From: Echinicola jeungdonensis
Lineage (GTDB): Bacteria > Bacteroidota > Bacteroidia > Cytophagales > Cyclobacteriaceae
DNA length: 64,000 nt
Reading direction: 5' to 3'
Assembly: GCF_030409905.1 (NCBI RefSeq)
Contig: NZ_JAUFQT010000001.1
Span: forward strand, 1,510,001-1,574,000
Positions 17,988 through 27,696 of the stretch are shown piece by piece. Below the pieces are notes generated by a model. It made no database searches and had not been told where the DNA came from. It was given only the letters and a program-made list of their open reading frames with translations. Positions within the stretch are counted from its first letter, which is position 1. Each line of letters begins with the position of its first letter. The position numbers and the translations under genes were made by a program.

Positions 17988-19010
17988 CTAATATTTAAAG
18001 CAAGGCATGGAACTTGTCTTTCCCCTGAGCCGGTCATTACCCGCTAAAAAAGAATATCTGAAAGAAATTTCGTGGGCTCCGCCTGATTGGGCTTGGTTCA
18101 GCTGTGAAATGGTGAAGTCATAACTGTAACCAACTTCAATACCATTATCAAAGGAAAATCCCAAAAGACCAATGAGAGACTCATGGTTGGCTTTTCCGTT
18201 TATAACTCCGTTTTTTACCAACGGAATACCCCGATACCAGGCCCCCAGAACCACAGGATCCAAGTTCACTTGGGTTCCCAGGTCCAGTTGGTTAAAAGCT
18301 CCCTGTTTCTTGTAATTAAAGGCCAAACTCATTGTTCGGTTAGACGCCATTGAAAATGATCCTCCTGCCAAATCCCACTGAAATCCCCCGTGGGCTGAAA
18401 TTTTCATGGGTAGGCGGCTTCGACTATCTTCCACAAATGACGTCTGTGGTTGTGTTAGGTGATGCCCTGCTATTCCCAGCCAAATCGACTGGGTATTGAA
18501 AAACATCCCAAAATTGTAATCCAAAAATTGATGCTTATTCCCATTTCCCAAGGATTCTCCACTTGGACCTATTGGTTGGTCATTGTCCACATCTAATTGG
18601 GATCCAAATACCAAATCCCCGAAATAAGCATCCCTGGAAACATAATTCGCCTGCCCCCCAAACCGAAGGTAGGAAGCCCTTCCCAACTGAAGCCGATAAG
18701 CATAAGAAAGACCAATTTCCTGGGTACTTAATTGAAGCTGACTTTGTTGGCTACTATTAAATAACAAGCCCACTCCACTATTGGCATCGAAAAAATAATG
18801 ATCCAAATAAGCGGAATAAGATGTAATGTCCTGGTTCAAACCCGGCCATTGGTTTCGGTAATTTACCCCAACACGGGTTAATTCTGTAGCCCCCGTCATG
18901 GCGGGGTTTAGATAAAGCGGTGCCGCATAGAATTGGGAATACTGTATATCCTGCGCTTTTACAGAAAATGCAGTCATTAACAAGGTCAGTATAAGTAGCA
19001 ATTTTTTCAT
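17988..19010 (-). CDS. PorP/SprF family type IX secretion outer-membrane protein
   Basis: A 340-residue barrel protein with a signal peptide ending VKAQ. The mature start, DIQYSQFYAAPLYLNPAMTG, is the hallmark of the PorP/SprF family, and the rest shows repeated barrel strands (GVNYRNQWPGL, YAYRLQLGRASYLRFG, VGYSYDFTISQL). SprF-type proteins are required for secretion or surface placement of large substrates with type B sorting domains (established in Flavobacterium). It starts three bases after the stop of the SprB-repeat gene, so the two form an operon and most likely a cognate pair (inference). Confidence 0.92.
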   Translation of the reverse strand: MKKLLLILTLLMTAFSVKAQDIQYSQFYAAPLYLNPAMTGATELTRVGVNYRNQWPGLNQDITSYSAYLDHYFFDANSGVGLLFNSSQQSQLQLSTQEIGLSYAYRLQLGRASYLRFGGQANYVSRDAYFGDLVFGSQLDVDNDQPIGPSGESLGNGNKHQFLDYNFGMFFNTQSIWLGIAGHHLTQPQTSFVEDSRSRLPMKISAHGGFQWDLAGGSFSMASNRTMSLAFNYKKQGAFNQLDLGTQVNLDPVVLGAWYRGIPLVKNGVINGKANHESLIGLLGFSFDNGIEVGYSYDFTISQLNQAQSGGAHEISFRYSFLAGNDRLRGKTSSMPCFKY

Positions 19011-19013
19011 AAA

Positions 19014-20804
19014 CTACTTGATTAAGGTCAGCATCCCACTTTTTTGAACAACCTTATTGTCCAAATCAGCATAACTGATTTTGTACACATAATTTCCTTC
19101 AGGCATTATTTCCCCTTGGTAAATTCCATCCCAACCTTGGGAATCCATACCTTTGGAGGAAAAAAGCAACTCTCCCCAAGTATTGAAAATATACATCTCA
19201 AAACTGCTGATATTTTTGTATTTGGGCAGGAATGTATCGTTCAACTTGTCCCCATTGGGGGAAAAAGCATTGGGAATTTTCATTTTTGTCCCCCTGTCTT
19301 CCACAACTAGTGTATTAGCATGAACAGATTGACAACCATATGCATCCAGTACCCTTAAGATCACCTCAAAGGATCCTTTCTTTTTATATACATGACTGGG
19401 TGATCTTTCCTGACTGGATCTTCCATCTCCAAAATCCCATTCCCAGGTCAATACATCCTCAGCCAAAATACTTTCAAATTGTACAGGTTGGTTAACAACT
19501 ATTTCTTCTGGGGCAATAAAACTATTTTGAGAATAATGGAAATTGACCCTTCCCTGAGTGGATGGAAAATCGGTTTTCAAAGATTTTTGAACCACGCAAC
19601 CTTTACTGTCCTCCACCAACACTTTGATTTCCCGAGATTCAGAAAATTGAATTTCCCTGGTATTTTCTGCGCCATTATCCCAGAAAATTTTATAAGGCGA
19701 AACCCCTCCTTCAATGGAAACCCATGCTTCACCCGAAGCAAAACCGCTATTACAATCCATTTCCACTGCTGACTGCAATGAAATTTCCATCGCTTTGGGC
19801 TCTTGAATTACAAAAGAATCGGTCAGGGTACAACCTGAGGCATCTGTGATTTTTGCGGTATAGGTTCCGGGTTTTAATCCATCCCTTTCAAGTTCACCCT
19901 GGCCTTCCTGATCCATCCATTGAACTTGATATGGGGCAGCCCCTCCTTGAATGTCCAATTTTGCCCATCCATTTGCTGCTCCATTACAAGCCAAATCCTG
20001 AATTTGATGGGTTACATTTAATTCAGAAGAATTTTTAACTTCAAAATTTTGGCTTATGGAACATCCCTCCGCATCAACAACTTCCACCTGATAATCCCCA
20101 GAAGGAAGATTGTTAATTGAGGAGGAGGTTGCACCATTGGACCATTTATATCGGTATGGAGCGATCCCTCCTTTTATTTCCAGTGAAATAGCCCCCTGAT
20201 CTTTTTTCCCACAGGAATTGGAGGTAATCGATTTCAATATTTCCATAGAAGTATTGGAGGCTTTGATTTCAAAGCTCAGCGTGGTGGAACAATTGTATTG
20301 ATCACTAACTTTCACAGCATAAGAGCCAGGCATTAGTTGACCTGCTTTAAGCTCCCCCTCCAAGCCATGACTCCATTGAACATTATAGGGACCTCCCCTT
20401 CCCATCAGGATTTTCACTTCCGCAGAACCATTGGCTTCCCCACAACTGGATTGTTGGATTTGCTCCATCCTGGCTATTAGTGGATAGGGAGGTTGAATTA
20501 GGATTTCCTTGGAAGCCTCATTTCCATGACTGTCGGTAACTATTACGGTATATTTACCAGGATCCAAATTTTCTACTGTAGAAGTATATTCCTTCAAAGA
20601 AGGCCATTCATATTTATAAGGCGCCACCCCTCCTTCCACTGAAAGGATGATATGCCCTTTTTCCTCATAGGTACATAGTGCAAGTTTTCCAGACTCCTTA
20701 ATAGAAATAGGCACTCCAGCACTGCCATGGACAACCATTGGCAGCATAAAGACCCAAATAAGGATCAATACAAGGAATCTATTTTTTAAAAAGGCACTAT
20801 TCAT
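19014..20804 (-). CDS. SprB-repeat surface protein with PKD domain and T9SS type B sorting domain
   Basis: A 596-residue secreted protein. After a signal peptide (to about residue 28) come five SprB-type repeats, each with a core such as GGVAPYKYEW, GGIAPYRYKW or GGAAPYQVQW, plus the shared L-x-x-G-x-Y-x-V-x-V-x-D-x-x-G-C-x ending. A PKD domain follows (WEWDFGDGRSS ... VYKKKGSFEV), then the gliding-motility-type C-terminal domain IPNAFSPNGDKLNDTFLP to the end (type B sorting signal). It is short compared with true SprB, so it is an SprB-like adhesin or surface component rather than SprB itself. The downstream PorP/SprF protein is the likely export partner. Confidence 0.9.
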   Translation of the reverse strand: MNSAFLKNRFLVLILIWVFMLPMVVHGSAGVPISIKESGKLALCTYEEKGHIILSVEGGVAPYKYEWPSLKEYTSTVENLDPGKYTVIVTDSHGNEASKEILIQPPYPLIARMEQIQQSSCGEANGSAEVKILMGRGGPYNVQWSHGLEGELKAGQLMPGSYAVKVSDQYNCSTTLSFEIKASNTSMEILKSITSNSCGKKDQGAISLEIKGGIAPYRYKWSNGATSSSINNLPSGDYQVEVVDAEGCSISQNFEVKNSSELNVTHQIQDLACNGAANGWAKLDIQGGAAPYQVQWMDQEGQGELERDGLKPGTYTAKITDASGCTLTDSFVIQEPKAMEISLQSAVEMDCNSGFASGEAWVSIEGGVSPYKIFWDNGAENTREIQFSESREIKVLVEDSKGCVVQKSLKTDFPSTQGRVNFHYSQNSFIAPEEIVVNQPVQFESILAEDVLTWEWDFGDGRSSQERSPSHVYKKKGSFEVILRVLDAYGCQSVHANTLVVEDRGTKMKIPNAFSPNGDKLNDTFLPKYKNISSFEMYIFNTWGELLFSSKGMDSQGWDGIYQGEIMPEGNYVYKISYADLDNKVVQKSGMLTLIK

Positions 20805-21806
20805 GTAAACTTGGAAAATTGTTTCTTGTTTGAAGTTTTTAAAGTTGAATTTTTGCGTTATAAAATGGATTTTTTGTATTTCGTTATTTAGAATATTATT
20901 TTCCGTATTTTATATACACCTAAATGATATATTTCAAATAGGCGTTTGAACAGAAATAAACAAAATAAATATTCTATTTACAAAACCTAATTTCCAAATA
21001 AATCTTCAAAAGTTTCACTTAGAATAGTTCAATTTTTATTGATATATTACAATATTCAAAAAAGTGATATTATTCGGCTTTTTTATGAATTCAAATTGCA
21101 TTCAGGTGCCGTATAAAAAATTTTGGTTTTTATTAATTTTTTTTGGTGAATTTCAAGCCAAACTTGAATCAAGATTTAAAAAAGCCCGGTAATGGTGAAA
21201 AATGCTTTTGTCCAAAGAATATTTTACTTTGAAGACACCCATAGAATTCACCAGGGCGCATAAATAATCTGTTTTAATAAATGATTATATGGGATTAAAT
21301 AACAAATACCCCATAACTGAGTCATTAGAAAATCTTTAGAATAAAGGCCAGGGAAGGACTAAAAATTCAATAATGCCAATGTTAAACAGCCGATTAGCCA
21401 TTTTTGGAAAATTTAATCACATGACATTTCAAGGTAGTTTCAATTAACTTGATGGCCACCTTATAATAATTCCACCAATTTCGGAATGCTGTTTTGTTAA
21501 ATTTTCTTCACCTCTCCAGATTATTAATTCCCCTTTAATCTTAAAAAATATCCTCTGCAGATCACCCCAAAATGAACCTGTCATAAACCCCGAAAAAATT
21601 ATTCACCCTGCTTAAATGGATTTAAAGACCAACAAAAGCACACCCAAAAAAAAATTATATAAAGAAAAAAGCCCAGAGAGTTGGCTCTGGGCTTTAAATA
21701 AAATATTACTATCAGGGCATTTGATTAGCCACAAACTTAGATATCAAAAATAACCATATCTATTTAATAATCAAACACTTATTTCATTATAACTCAAATT
21801 TTCAGA
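20805..21806. other. 1-kb AT-rich gap without genes
   Basis: About 1000 bases between the SprB-like gene and lysA. I find no ORF with coding character, no tRNA-like fold and no clear repeat. Its right end contains the lysA terminator (21661-21692). A 21-codon open frame at 21202 (MLLSKEYFTLK...) is too short to call. It must contain the promoter of the SprB-like operon, but I see no convincing box. Confidence 0.5.
21661..21692 (-). terminator. Rho-independent terminator of lysA
   Basis: GCCCAGAG (21671-21678), six-base loop, CTCTGGGC (21685-21692), followed on the minus strand by six Ts. It starts about 115 bases after the lysA stop. Confidence 0.85.
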
Positions 21807-23039
21807 TCAAATATCTATATCAACTTGATGGCGGAGAATATCATCAAAGGTCTCCCTTTTTCTAATCAATTGGGCTTTTCCATCCAAAACCAATACTTCA
21901 GCAGGTCTAAGACGGGAATTGTAGTTGGAGGCCATACTATATCCATATGCACCAGCATTTCTTATGGCCAATATATCTCCTTCTTTTACTTCTTTCAATT
22001 TCCTGTCTGCTGCAATAGTATCTGTTTCGCAGATATAACCAACAATGGTATATACCCTGTCAGGCCCCTCTATTCTGGAAATATTTTCAACCCCATGATA
22101 GGCATCATACATCATGGGTCTGATCAAGTGATTCAATCCGGAATCAACACCTATAAAGGTAGAAGCAGGGGTTGCTTTGATGACATTGGCTTGCACCAAA
22201 AGGTACCCGCATTCACTTACCAAAAACTTTCCGGGTTCAAACCAGATTTCCAGTTCCCTGCCATAATCCTTGCAAAACTCCTTAAATGCTACCGATACTT
22301 TTTTTCCTACGTCCATAATATCGGTGGTAATATCGGACTCTTTATATCCTACTTTAAATCCACCGCCAAAATCAAGGAATTTAAGATCTCCAAATTCCTT
22401 AGCCGCATCAAAAAGGATCTCGGCTCCTTTCAGGAATACTTCCGCATCCAAAATGTCCGATCCGGTATGGACATGGAGGCCTATCACCTGCAAATCATGA
22501 ACATCAACAATTTTAAGGACATGCTTTAACTGCAAAATGGAAATTCCAAATTTACTATCAATATGTCCTACAGATATTTTGGCATTTCCCCCTGCAAGAA
22601 TATGTGGGTTAAGCCGGATGCAGATAGGCACCGAGTTTCCATAATGGGTCCCAAAATGTTCCAGCATAGGGATATTGTCAATATTGATCATTACACCCAA
22701 CTTCACAGCTTCCTGAATTTCTTCAAAGGAAACACTATTTGGAGTGTACATAATCTCACTCGGCTCAAAGCCAACATGCAAACAAAGCTTCACTTCCTCC
22801 ACAGAAACTGCATCCACCCCGGTGCCGGCCTTTTTCATCAACTTCAGAATATTGATATTAGAAAGGGCTTTGGTAGCATATTTTATTTTCATATTGACAG
22901 ATGTAAATGCTTCTTTCAATGCGGCTACCTGGTCCTGTATTTTTTGACCGTCGTATACGTAAACAGGGGTTCCGTGCTCCTTGGCAATATCCAAAAGCGG
23001 TACACCTTGAATCCGATATTGTTGATTGTTGACTTTCAT
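21807..23039 (-). CDS. lysA: Diaminopimelate decarboxylase
   Basis: Last step of lysine synthesis: decarboxylates meso-diaminopimelate using PLP. I start at the ATG at 23039 (410 residues), which puts the normal family N-terminus (YRIQGVPLLDIAKEHGTPVYVYD) first; an in-frame ATG at 23162 would add 41 unrelated residues. Visible are the PLP lysine region KYATKALSN, HVHTGSD, LDFGGGFKVGY, EPGKFLVSECG, the CETD motif corresponding to the catalytic Cys, and AYGYSMASNYNSRLRPAEVL. A TATCTTTG box lies at 23060-23067 on the minus strand. Gene is alone in its transcription unit. Confidence 0.95.
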   Translation of the reverse strand: MKVNNQQYRIQGVPLLDIAKEHGTPVYVYDGQKIQDQVAALKEAFTSVNMKIKYATKALSNINILKLMKKAGTGVDAVSVEEVKLCLHVGFEPSEIMYTPNSVSFEEIQEAVKLGVMINIDNIPMLEHFGTHYGNSVPICIRLNPHILAGGNAKISVGHIDSKFGISILQLKHVLKIVDVHDLQVIGLHVHTGSDILDAEVFLKGAEILFDAAKEFGDLKFLDFGGGFKVGYKESDITTDIMDVGKKVSVAFKEFCKDYGRELEIWFEPGKFLVSECGYLLVQANVIKATPASTFIGVDSGLNHLIRPMMYDAYHGVENISRIEGPDRVYTIVGYICETDTIAADRKLKEVKEGDILAIRNAGAYGYSMASNYNSRLRPAEVLVLDGKAQLIRKRETFDDILRHQVDIDI

Positions 23040-23400
23040 GAGACTTAAAATTTGGAGGCCAAAGATAATCAAAAGATTAGCAAAACAGAACCCCATTCCT
23101 GTTGATTTAGTTGGATTATTCCAAGAAACCAAAAAAATCAACGTATAATCGAATTTCTCCATTAATAGAGCTCAATGAACCAAGGGCCTTCTTTTAGGGT
23201 TAAATTGTCAAAACTAAAAATAAATCTTCACCTAAATAAAGCAATCACCCTCAGTCCACTTGAAAAGTTTAATTGATTTAACAGAATCAAAACATCCCTC
23301 TGCCCTTAATAAACAAACAGAATTTCACACACCTAGGTATTACCCTGTTAAAAATTGTTAAGCGGCGGATATACTCCAAGATAAGCCATAAATTTGTATC
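23040..23400. other. Divergent spacer between lysA and the histidine kinase gene
   Basis: About 360 bases holding both promoters. Candidate -7 boxes are TATCTTTG for lysA (minus, 23060-23067) and TAAATTTG for the kinase (plus, 23389-23396). No coding sequence or repeat is evident. Confidence 0.5.
23389..23396 (+). promoter_or_regulatory. Candidate -7 box of the kinase/regulator operon
   Basis: TAAATTTG matches the Bacteroidota TAnnTTTG element and ends four bases before the kinase ATG. If used, the transcript would be leaderless. No TTG is seen at the normal -33 distance, so this is tentative. Confidence 0.4.
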
Positions 23401-25113
23401 ATGTCCAAGTCCAAAATGAAAATCATTATCCTGCTCATGTCCCTGGCATGTTTGGGTTTGGTGGGTTTCCAGTATTACTGGGTTTCCAATGCCCTTCAAA
23501 TCAATCAGGAGAGATTTGAGCAGAATGTTTACCAGGCTTTGGCAGCTAGTGCTGAAAAATTGGAAAAAGGAGAAACCAGTGACATCATCCTCAATGCCAT
23601 TGCCAAAGATAGCACCATACAGAAATCCCTATTTCAGAAAATAGAGCCCATCCAGTTAAATGTAAGAAGACAGGTGGCCATCCGCAGGCCCTCCATGGTA
23701 GACTCCATTTTTAACCAACCCATGCCTCAAGTTTCCCAGACCTTTAAGCGGATCATTGCATCCAGAGGTGGGAAACCTCAAAATTTTCAGGAAATACAGA
23801 AATATTTTGACATGCCTCCGGCGGTGGCCAGTAAACTTTTCACTCCTGATGAAATGGAAATTTTCCTTCAGGAAAAACAGCGTTACCTGGACTTTGTGGC
23901 CAAAAGGGACAGTTTTGCACAAACCCGGGATTACTCGATGGACAGAGAAGCCTTTATCGTCGAGGAGTATAATGTTTCCAAGGATGTAGCCGAAACTATC
24001 GTAAAGGCCAATATGAAAATAGAACTTGTGGAAGTGGTTATGAGCCAATTGCTCTCCGAGGCCAAACAAAATATTTTTGACAGGGTGGACACCTCATTTG
24101 TCAAAAGGGATGTTCGGTCCCAATTGCGGAAAAGGGGAATAAACCAAGCCTTTGAATTGGCTATTATGCATCAGAATGACAGTTTGGTAGGTATCAACAC
24201 CATTATTCACCCCGAAGAATTCAAGAAAAAGGGAATCAAAGCCCAATTATTTCCTGGAGATTTGGTGGGGGAAGATCATTTTATGATCATCAATTTCCCT
24301 GGAAAAAACACCTATTTACTTCAGCAAATCTGGTTACCCCTTTCCAGTTCACTGATCTTTTTGTTGATCATTATTTTATGTTTTGTATATGCCATCAAAG
24401 TCATAATCAGGCAGAAGAAACTTTCAGAAACCAAAAACGATTTTATCAATAACATGACCCATGAGTTTAAGACCCCCATTGCAACAGTCAGTTTGGCTGT
24501 CGAAGCATTACAGGACCCTGAACTTATCAACCAAGACACATTTAGATCAAGGTATCTTGGTATCATTAAGGATGAAAACAAACGCTTGGGCACTCAGGTA
24601 GAAAAGGTGCTACAGGCAGCCGCTTTGGACAAAAAGGATTTTAAACTGAAATTTGAACAGGTTAATATGGTCCAATTGGTCCAAGATGCTAAAAAGCATT
24701 TTGACCTCCAATTGGAAAAAAGGGGAGGCAGTTTAAAGACAGAGCTAGACATTCAGAACCCTTATTTGGTTGCAGATGCCTTTCACCTTTCCAATATCAT
24801 CAACAACTTGTTGGACAATGCCAATAAATATACCCGTGAAAAACCAAAAATTGTGATCAAAGCCGAAGACAGCCCTGAGCAAATGACCCTCACCATTGAG
24901 GACAACGGCATCGGGATGTCCAAAGATGCGGTCAAAAAGATTTTTGAAAAATTCTACAGAGTTCCGACAGGCAATGTCCATGATGTAAAAGGATTCGGAC
25001 TAGGCTTGGCTTATGTTAAAACCATGGTTGAAGAACATCAGGGACAAATTTCCGTAGAAAGTGAATTAAACAAAGGAAGTAAATTTACGATCAACTTACC
25101 CAGGAAAAAATGA
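23401..25113 (+). CDS. Sensor histidine kinase
   Basis: A 570-residue inner-membrane kinase. One helix at about 7-27, a periplasmic sensor of about 280 residues with no family I can name, a second helix at about 311-337, then the cytoplasmic core: H-box DFINNMTHEFKTPIAT with the phosphorylated His near residue 354, N-box NIINNLLDNANKYT, G1 EDNGIGMS, F-box FEKFYR and G2 GFGLGLAYVK. The sensor is rich in Gln, Lys and charged helices, with a Phe-Asp-Met-Pro-Pro segment. Its last four bases overlap the start of the response regulator (ATGA), so they form one two-component system. Signal unknown. Confidence 0.93.
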   Translation: MSKSKMKIIILLMSLACLGLVGFQYYWVSNALQINQERFEQNVYQALAASAEKLEKGETSDIILNAIAKDSTIQKSLFQKIEPIQLNVRRQVAIRRPSMVDSIFNQPMPQVSQTFKRIIASRGGKPQNFQEIQKYFDMPPAVASKLFTPDEMEIFLQEKQRYLDFVAKRDSFAQTRDYSMDREAFIVEEYNVSKDVAETIVKANMKIELVEVVMSQLLSEAKQNIFDRVDTSFVKRDVRSQLRKRGINQAFELAIMHQNDSLVGINTIIHPEEFKKKGIKAQLFPGDLVGEDHFMIINFPGKNTYLLQQIWLPLSSSLIFLLIIILCFVYAIKVIIRQKKLSETKNDFINNMTHEFKTPIATVSLAVEALQDPELINQDTFRSRYLGIIKDENKRLGTQVEKVLQAAALDKKDFKLKFEQVNMVQLVQDAKKHFDLQLEKRGGSLKTELDIQNPYLVADAFHLSNIINNLLDNANKYTREKPKIVIKAEDSPEQMTLTIEDNGIGMSKDAVKKIFEKFYRVPTGNVHDVKGFGLGLAYVKTMVEEHQGQISVESELNKGSKFTINLPRKK

Positions 25114-25808
25114 GCAAAGCCAAACTTTTAGTCGTGGAAGACGACCCCAATTTGGGAGAAATATTACAGGAATACCTAACCATGAAAGGATATGACACCC
25201 TCCTTTGCAGGGATGGGGAAGAAGGTTGGGCTAACTTCAAAAAAGACCATTTCGACCTTTGCATTTTGGACATCATGATGCCAAAAAAAGATGGCTTTAC
25301 CCTGGGAAAAGACATCAAAAAAGTGGAGGAAGACCTTCCCATCATTTATCTGACAGCAAAAAACCTCAAAGATGATGTCATAGAAGGCCTTAAAATTGGA
25401 GCCGATGATTACATAACAAAACCTTTCAGCATGGAAGAATTGCTGCTGAGGATAGCAGCAATTCTTCGCCGAACCCAAAAAGAGGACTCCACACAAGCTC
25501 CTCTGAAAAATTATCCATTTGGAGATTTAGTATTGCATTACGATGAGCAAATGTTGGAAGGACCTTCCGGGAATCATAAACTGACCTCTAAGGAAAATGA
25601 ATTGATCCGCCTTTTGGCTGCTGAGCTTAACAAACCGGTCAACAGAAGCTATGCACTCAAACAAATTTGGGGCGATGACAGCTATTTCAATGCCCGGAGC
25701 ATGGATGTTTACCTTAGCAAAATCAGAAAACTCCTCAAAGCAGATCCTAAAGTCCGGATTATCACCCTTCATGGAGAGGGGTTTAAAATGGTGGTCAAAG
25801 ATGAATAA
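25110..25808 (+). CDS. OmpR/PhoB-family response regulator
   Basis: A 232-residue DNA-binding regulator. The receiver has the acidic pair VVEDDPNLGE, the phosphoacceptor Asp near residue 53 (LCILDIMMPKKDG), a Thr (YLTAK) and the conserved Lys near 104 (YITKPFS). The winged-helix output domain follows a short linker, with LTSKENELIRLLA and SMDVYLSKIRKLLK as the recognition region. Translation is coupled to the kinase gene by an ATGA overlap, so it is almost certainly the kinase's partner. Confidence 0.95.
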   Translation: MSKAKLLVVEDDPNLGEILQEYLTMKGYDTLLCRDGEEGWANFKKDHFDLCILDIMMPKKDGFTLGKDIKKVEEDLPIIYLTAKNLKDDVIEGLKIGADDYITKPFSMEELLLRIAAILRRTQKEDSTQAPLKNYPFGDLVLHYDEQMLEGPSGNHKLTSKENELIRLLAAELNKPVNRSYALKQIWGDDSYFNARSMDVYLSKIRKLLKADPKVRIITLHGEGFKMVVKDE

Positions 25809-26068
25809 AACAGCTATTTCTTGTTGAATATTAAGCCTTAGAAGGAAGTACAAATGATATAGAAATTGAGAATGTGGTGTGAGAAACAGACGGAGAACCA
25901 TTAAATTGTTCCCACACAATCCTAAATTCCACTTACTATTTTACAAATTCTCTTCATAGCTTCTTTCTCACTGGGCCACCATCTTATTTAGACTCTCTAA
26001 ATTTTCAATATCCAGAAAATTCTGTATCAAATCGAATTTACATTTTAATTTTTCACCCAAAACCAAAA

Positions 26069-27118
26069 ATGACTGCAAAAATAAAAACCGGCCTAGTAGG
26101 ATATGGAAGAATTGGCGAATCCATCCATGCCCCATTGATTGACCACGAACCTTTATTGGAACTTACAGCAGTGGTAGAGAGGAACCGAGAAAAATCCAGA
26201 GAAAAATATCCTGATATTACCATTTACAGAAGCTTGGATGAAATGCTCATTCAATCTGAGATCCAAATGGTTATCATATGTACACCAAATGCAGAACACT
26301 TTCCACAAGCCAAAGCAGCACTGGAAGCAGGAAAACATGTTGTAGTGGAGAAACCAATTACAGTTACTTCAAAGGAAGCAGAAATTTTGGATAAATTGGC
26401 CAAGAGTAAGGGCTTGGTGCTTTCCGTATTTCAAAACCGCCGATGGGATGGGGATTTTCTGACGGTAAAACAATTATTAGAGGAAAAGGTTTTAGGAAGA
26501 ATTCTTCATTTTGAATCCCATTTTGACCGTTTCCGCCCGAAGCCGAAAACCAATTGGCGAGAGAAAAAAGTACCCGGAAGCGGCATTTTATATGATCTGG
26601 GCCCCCACCTTATTGATCAGGCCATTCAATTATTTGGTATGCCCAGTTGGATATATGCAGAGATATTGCTCCAAAGATCAGGTGTAGAAGCTGATGATTT
26701 CTTTGAACTAACCATGATGTATGGAAACCTCAAAGTACGTTTGACTGCCAGCATCATGCTCAATGCCCCTTTGCCCAAATTTTTGATTTTAGGTGAAAAA
26801 GGAAGCTATAGCAAATATGGGCTCGATATTCAGGAAGCCGCTTTTAAAGCCGGAATTCAACCTGGAACCCATGATTGGGGCAGGGAAGCAGAGGAGGATT
26901 GGGGTAAAATTTTCCTGGAAAATGAATCCTATACTTACCCCACCCTGCCTGGAGATTATACCCGGTATTATAAAAACATTGCTAAAGCCATAAATGGGGA
27001 GGAAGAACTTAAAGTTAAGCCCGAAGAAGCTATTTTATCTATGAAAATCATAGAAGCAGCGCAAAAAAGTAATCAAGAGGGAAGAAGAGTCTTCAGTAGT
27101 GAGTTTTTGGACCAATAG
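26069..27118 (+). CDS. Gfo/Idh/MocA-family oxidoreductase
   Basis: A 349-residue NAD(P)-dependent sugar or polyol dehydrogenase type protein. The N-terminal Rossmann fold starts TGLVGYGRIGESIHAP; the catalytic EKP motif is in HVVVEKPITV; the C-terminal substrate domain has GSGILYDLGPHLIDQA, with the usual histidine. The sequence looks like the YdgJ-type subgroup (NRRWDGDFLTV), whose true substrate is seldom known. It stands alone between the two-component system and a small secreted gene; no sugar operon is nearby. Confidence 0.9.
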   Translation: MTAKIKTGLVGYGRIGESIHAPLIDHEPLLELTAVVERNREKSREKYPDITIYRSLDEMLIQSEIQMVIICTPNAEHFPQAKAALEAGKHVVVEKPITVTSKEAEILDKLAKSKGLVLSVFQNRRWDGDFLTVKQLLEEKVLGRILHFESHFDRFRPKPKTNWREKKVPGSGILYDLGPHLIDQAIQLFGMPSWIYAEILLQRSGVEADDFFELTMMYGNLKVRLTASIMLNAPLPKFLILGEKGSYSKYGLDIQEAAFKAGIQPGTHDWGREAEEDWGKIFLENESYTYPTLPGDYTRYYKNIAKAINGEEELKVKPEEAILSMKIIEAAQKSNQEGRRVFSSEFLDQ

Positions 27119-27203
27119 CTAAACGAAAATTTCTACCCAAAATAATAATTGGCAAAGAGTTTGCAGTATGATAGAGTGAGGAAGAAACAAATATGTTAAT
27201 ATT

Positions 27204-27632
27204 ATGAAAAAGCTATTTATCTTTTTCTTGACAGCCTTCCTACTTTTGCATACCAATGCCATGGCACAAATCAGTGCTGGCATTTACCAACTAAGTGATG
27301 GTACCTTTGCGGCAATAGGAAGTGACCCCGATAACAAAATGTTTGGAGAGGCTAGAATATCTGCAGGAGGAGATGTAGATGTTGAAGGTACTTTTGGATA
27401 TAATTTTGTCCAAAAGGATGAAGTCAATTTTTATAGTGGTTTTCATTTGGGAATAGATGATCAGGGAAATGATAATGATATCTACCTGGGTATTCCATTG
27501 GGGGTTTTGGTTAAACCCTTTCCCACCACACGAAATTTTGGCTTCTTGTTAGAGGCTAGCCCTATCTTCCCAACCGGGGAAAGAAATAATTATTTTAGAG
27601 CAGGATTAGGCCTTAAATACACTTTCAGATAA
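27204..27632 (+). CDS. Small secreted beta-barrel-like protein
   Basis: A 142-residue protein with a signal peptide ending NAMAQ. The mature part is made of short alternating strands ending in aromatic residues (GFHLGIDDQG, NYFRAGLGLKYTFR), with the C-terminal Phe-Arg typical of an outer-membrane barrel. I do not recognise a specific family. It ends at a strong bidirectional terminator shared with convergent rpiB. Confidence 0.75.
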   Translation: MKKLFIFFLTAFLLLHTNAMAQISAGIYQLSDGTFAAIGSDPDNKMFGEARISAGGDVDVEGTFGYNFVQKDEVNFYSGFHLGIDDQGNDNDIYLGIPLGVLVKPFPTTRNFGFLLEASPIFPTGERNNYFRAGLGLKYTFR

Positions 27633-27640
27633 TTGAAACA

Positions 27641-27677
27641 AAAAAAGCTTGGCCCTAATATAAGGCCAAGCTTTTTT
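27641..27677. terminator. Bidirectional terminator, small barrel gene / rpiB
   Basis: A 14-bp perfect stem (27641-27654 with 27664-27677) around a nine-base loop, with A-run and T-run ends forming part of the stem. It serves both convergent genes. Confidence 0.9.
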
Positions 27678-27696
27678 AATGATCGAAAATCACTTT

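Noticed and set aside
21202-21267. 21-codon open frame ending FTLKTPIEFTRAHK, resembling a transposase C-terminus
   Set aside because: Only a few residues match loosely, there is a stop just upstream and no inverted repeats, so chance is more likely.
25877-25917. Inverted repeat GTGTGAGAA ... TTCCCACAC after the response regulator
   Set aside because: One mismatch, a 23-base loop and no T-run, so not a supportable terminator.
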